Assembly: GCA_022729775.1 (NCBI GenBank)
Contig: DZBA01000236.1
Span: 1-5,486, forward strand
Origin: Anaerolinea thermophila
GTDB lineage: Bacteria; Chloroflexota; Anaerolineae; Anaerolineales; Villigracilaceae
DNA length: 5,486 nucleotides
Direction of reading: 5' to 3'
A program made the position numbers and the translations under genes. A model generated the notes under the pieces. That model ran no database searches, was not told where the DNA came from, and saw only the letters and a program-made list of their open reading frames with translations. This document shows positions 5,348 through 5,486 of this stretch, piece by piece; the stretch's first letter is position 1, and every line of letters starts with the position of its first letter.

Positions 5348-5486
5348 TTATCTGACGTGATATTTTCGTTCCGCGTTTGGCGGCGAGGTGAGGATGTATT
5401 AGAGAAATTCAGAATTCCCGAAGGTTCTGAATTCTGAATTGACGTTCGTCTCATCATGGACATCCTGTAATCCTATAAATCACGGT
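5348..5486. other. Right-end region without a confident gene
   Basis: Together with 5153-5347 this stretch lacks any securely assigned gene. On the minus strand a 39-codon frame runs from the ATG at 5463 to the TGA at 5344, with AGGA 7 nt upstream of that ATG and also 5 nt upstream of the ATG two codons later (5457). It spans the inverted repeat, and its stop overlaps the ATG of the heptapeptide frame as ATGA, the usual layout for translational coupling. Its composition (Asn, Ser, Thr, Arg, Pro) does not look like a folded protein and I do not recognise it. No convincing promoter is visible. The region could be the upstream part of a longer transcript that enters from beyond the window. Confidence 0.4.
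5406..5440. repeat. Nested inverted repeat (hairpin) upstream of the heptapeptide repeats
   Basis: AATTCAGAATTC (5406-5417) and GAATTCTGAATT (5429-5440) are perfect 12-bp complements around an 11-nt loop. An alternative fold pairs AATTCAGAA (5406-5414) with TTCTGAATT (5425-5433) around TTCCCGAAGG, so two competing hairpins are possible. No T-run follows on either strand (GACGTTCG on plus, TTTCTC on minus), so it is not a standard terminator. It resembles a dispersed intergenic palindrome of the REP type. Confidence 0.65.

Overview
The window looks like a chromosomal stretch from an uncultured or poorly studied bacterium. My best guess is the phylum Chloroflexota (Anaerolineae-like). The reasons are the mix of a DUF385/F420-type reductase, a tandem-FHA membrane protease, a zinc-ribbon membrane protein and an ACS-like acyl-CoA ligase, moderate GC with AT-rich intergenic gaps, clear GGAG Shine-Dalgarno sites, and short palindromic and purine-rich repeats between genes. 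This assignment is inference. No rRNA, tRNA, transposase, CRISPR array or phage gene is visible.

Layout, left to right. A good promoter (88-116) drives a small nitroreductase/quinone-reductase-like gene (153-581, +). It converges with a 527-aa membrane protein (638-2221, -) that has two cytoplasmic FHA domains, one membrane span and an extracytoplasmic trypsin/HtrA-like protease with an intact His-Asp-Ser triad. The intrinsic terminator of the protease gene (561-600) is embedded in the last codons of the reductase gene. Upstream of the protease gene, on the same strand, lies a 124-aa zinc-ribbon protein with a C-terminal membrane anchor (2300-2674, -). The protease gene also has its own well-formed promoter in the 78-bp gap. 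A 70-bp divergent intergenic region then leads to a 658-aa acetyl-CoA-synthetase-like AMP-forming acyl-CoA ligase (2745-4721, +), ending in a TAGAGAG microrepeat and an intrinsic terminator. That terminator abuts the convergent 121-aa Ala-rich helical protein (4787-5152, -).

The right end (5153-5486) has no confidently assigned gene but is highly structured. It holds a degenerate 21-bp tandem repeat (5213-5347) that reads on the minus strand as a 53-residue peptide of seven-residue repeats, and a nested inverted repeat (5406-5440).

The genes do not form one obvious pathway. The FHA-protease and zinc-ribbon pair suggests phosphorylation-linked envelope quality control or signalling. The ligase and the reductase are stand-alone metabolic genes. 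The most unusual features are a 33-bp near-perfect palindrome sitting in frame inside the ligase gene, where it encodes a duplicated TSEV peptide, and the 21-bp/heptapeptide repeat region at the right end.
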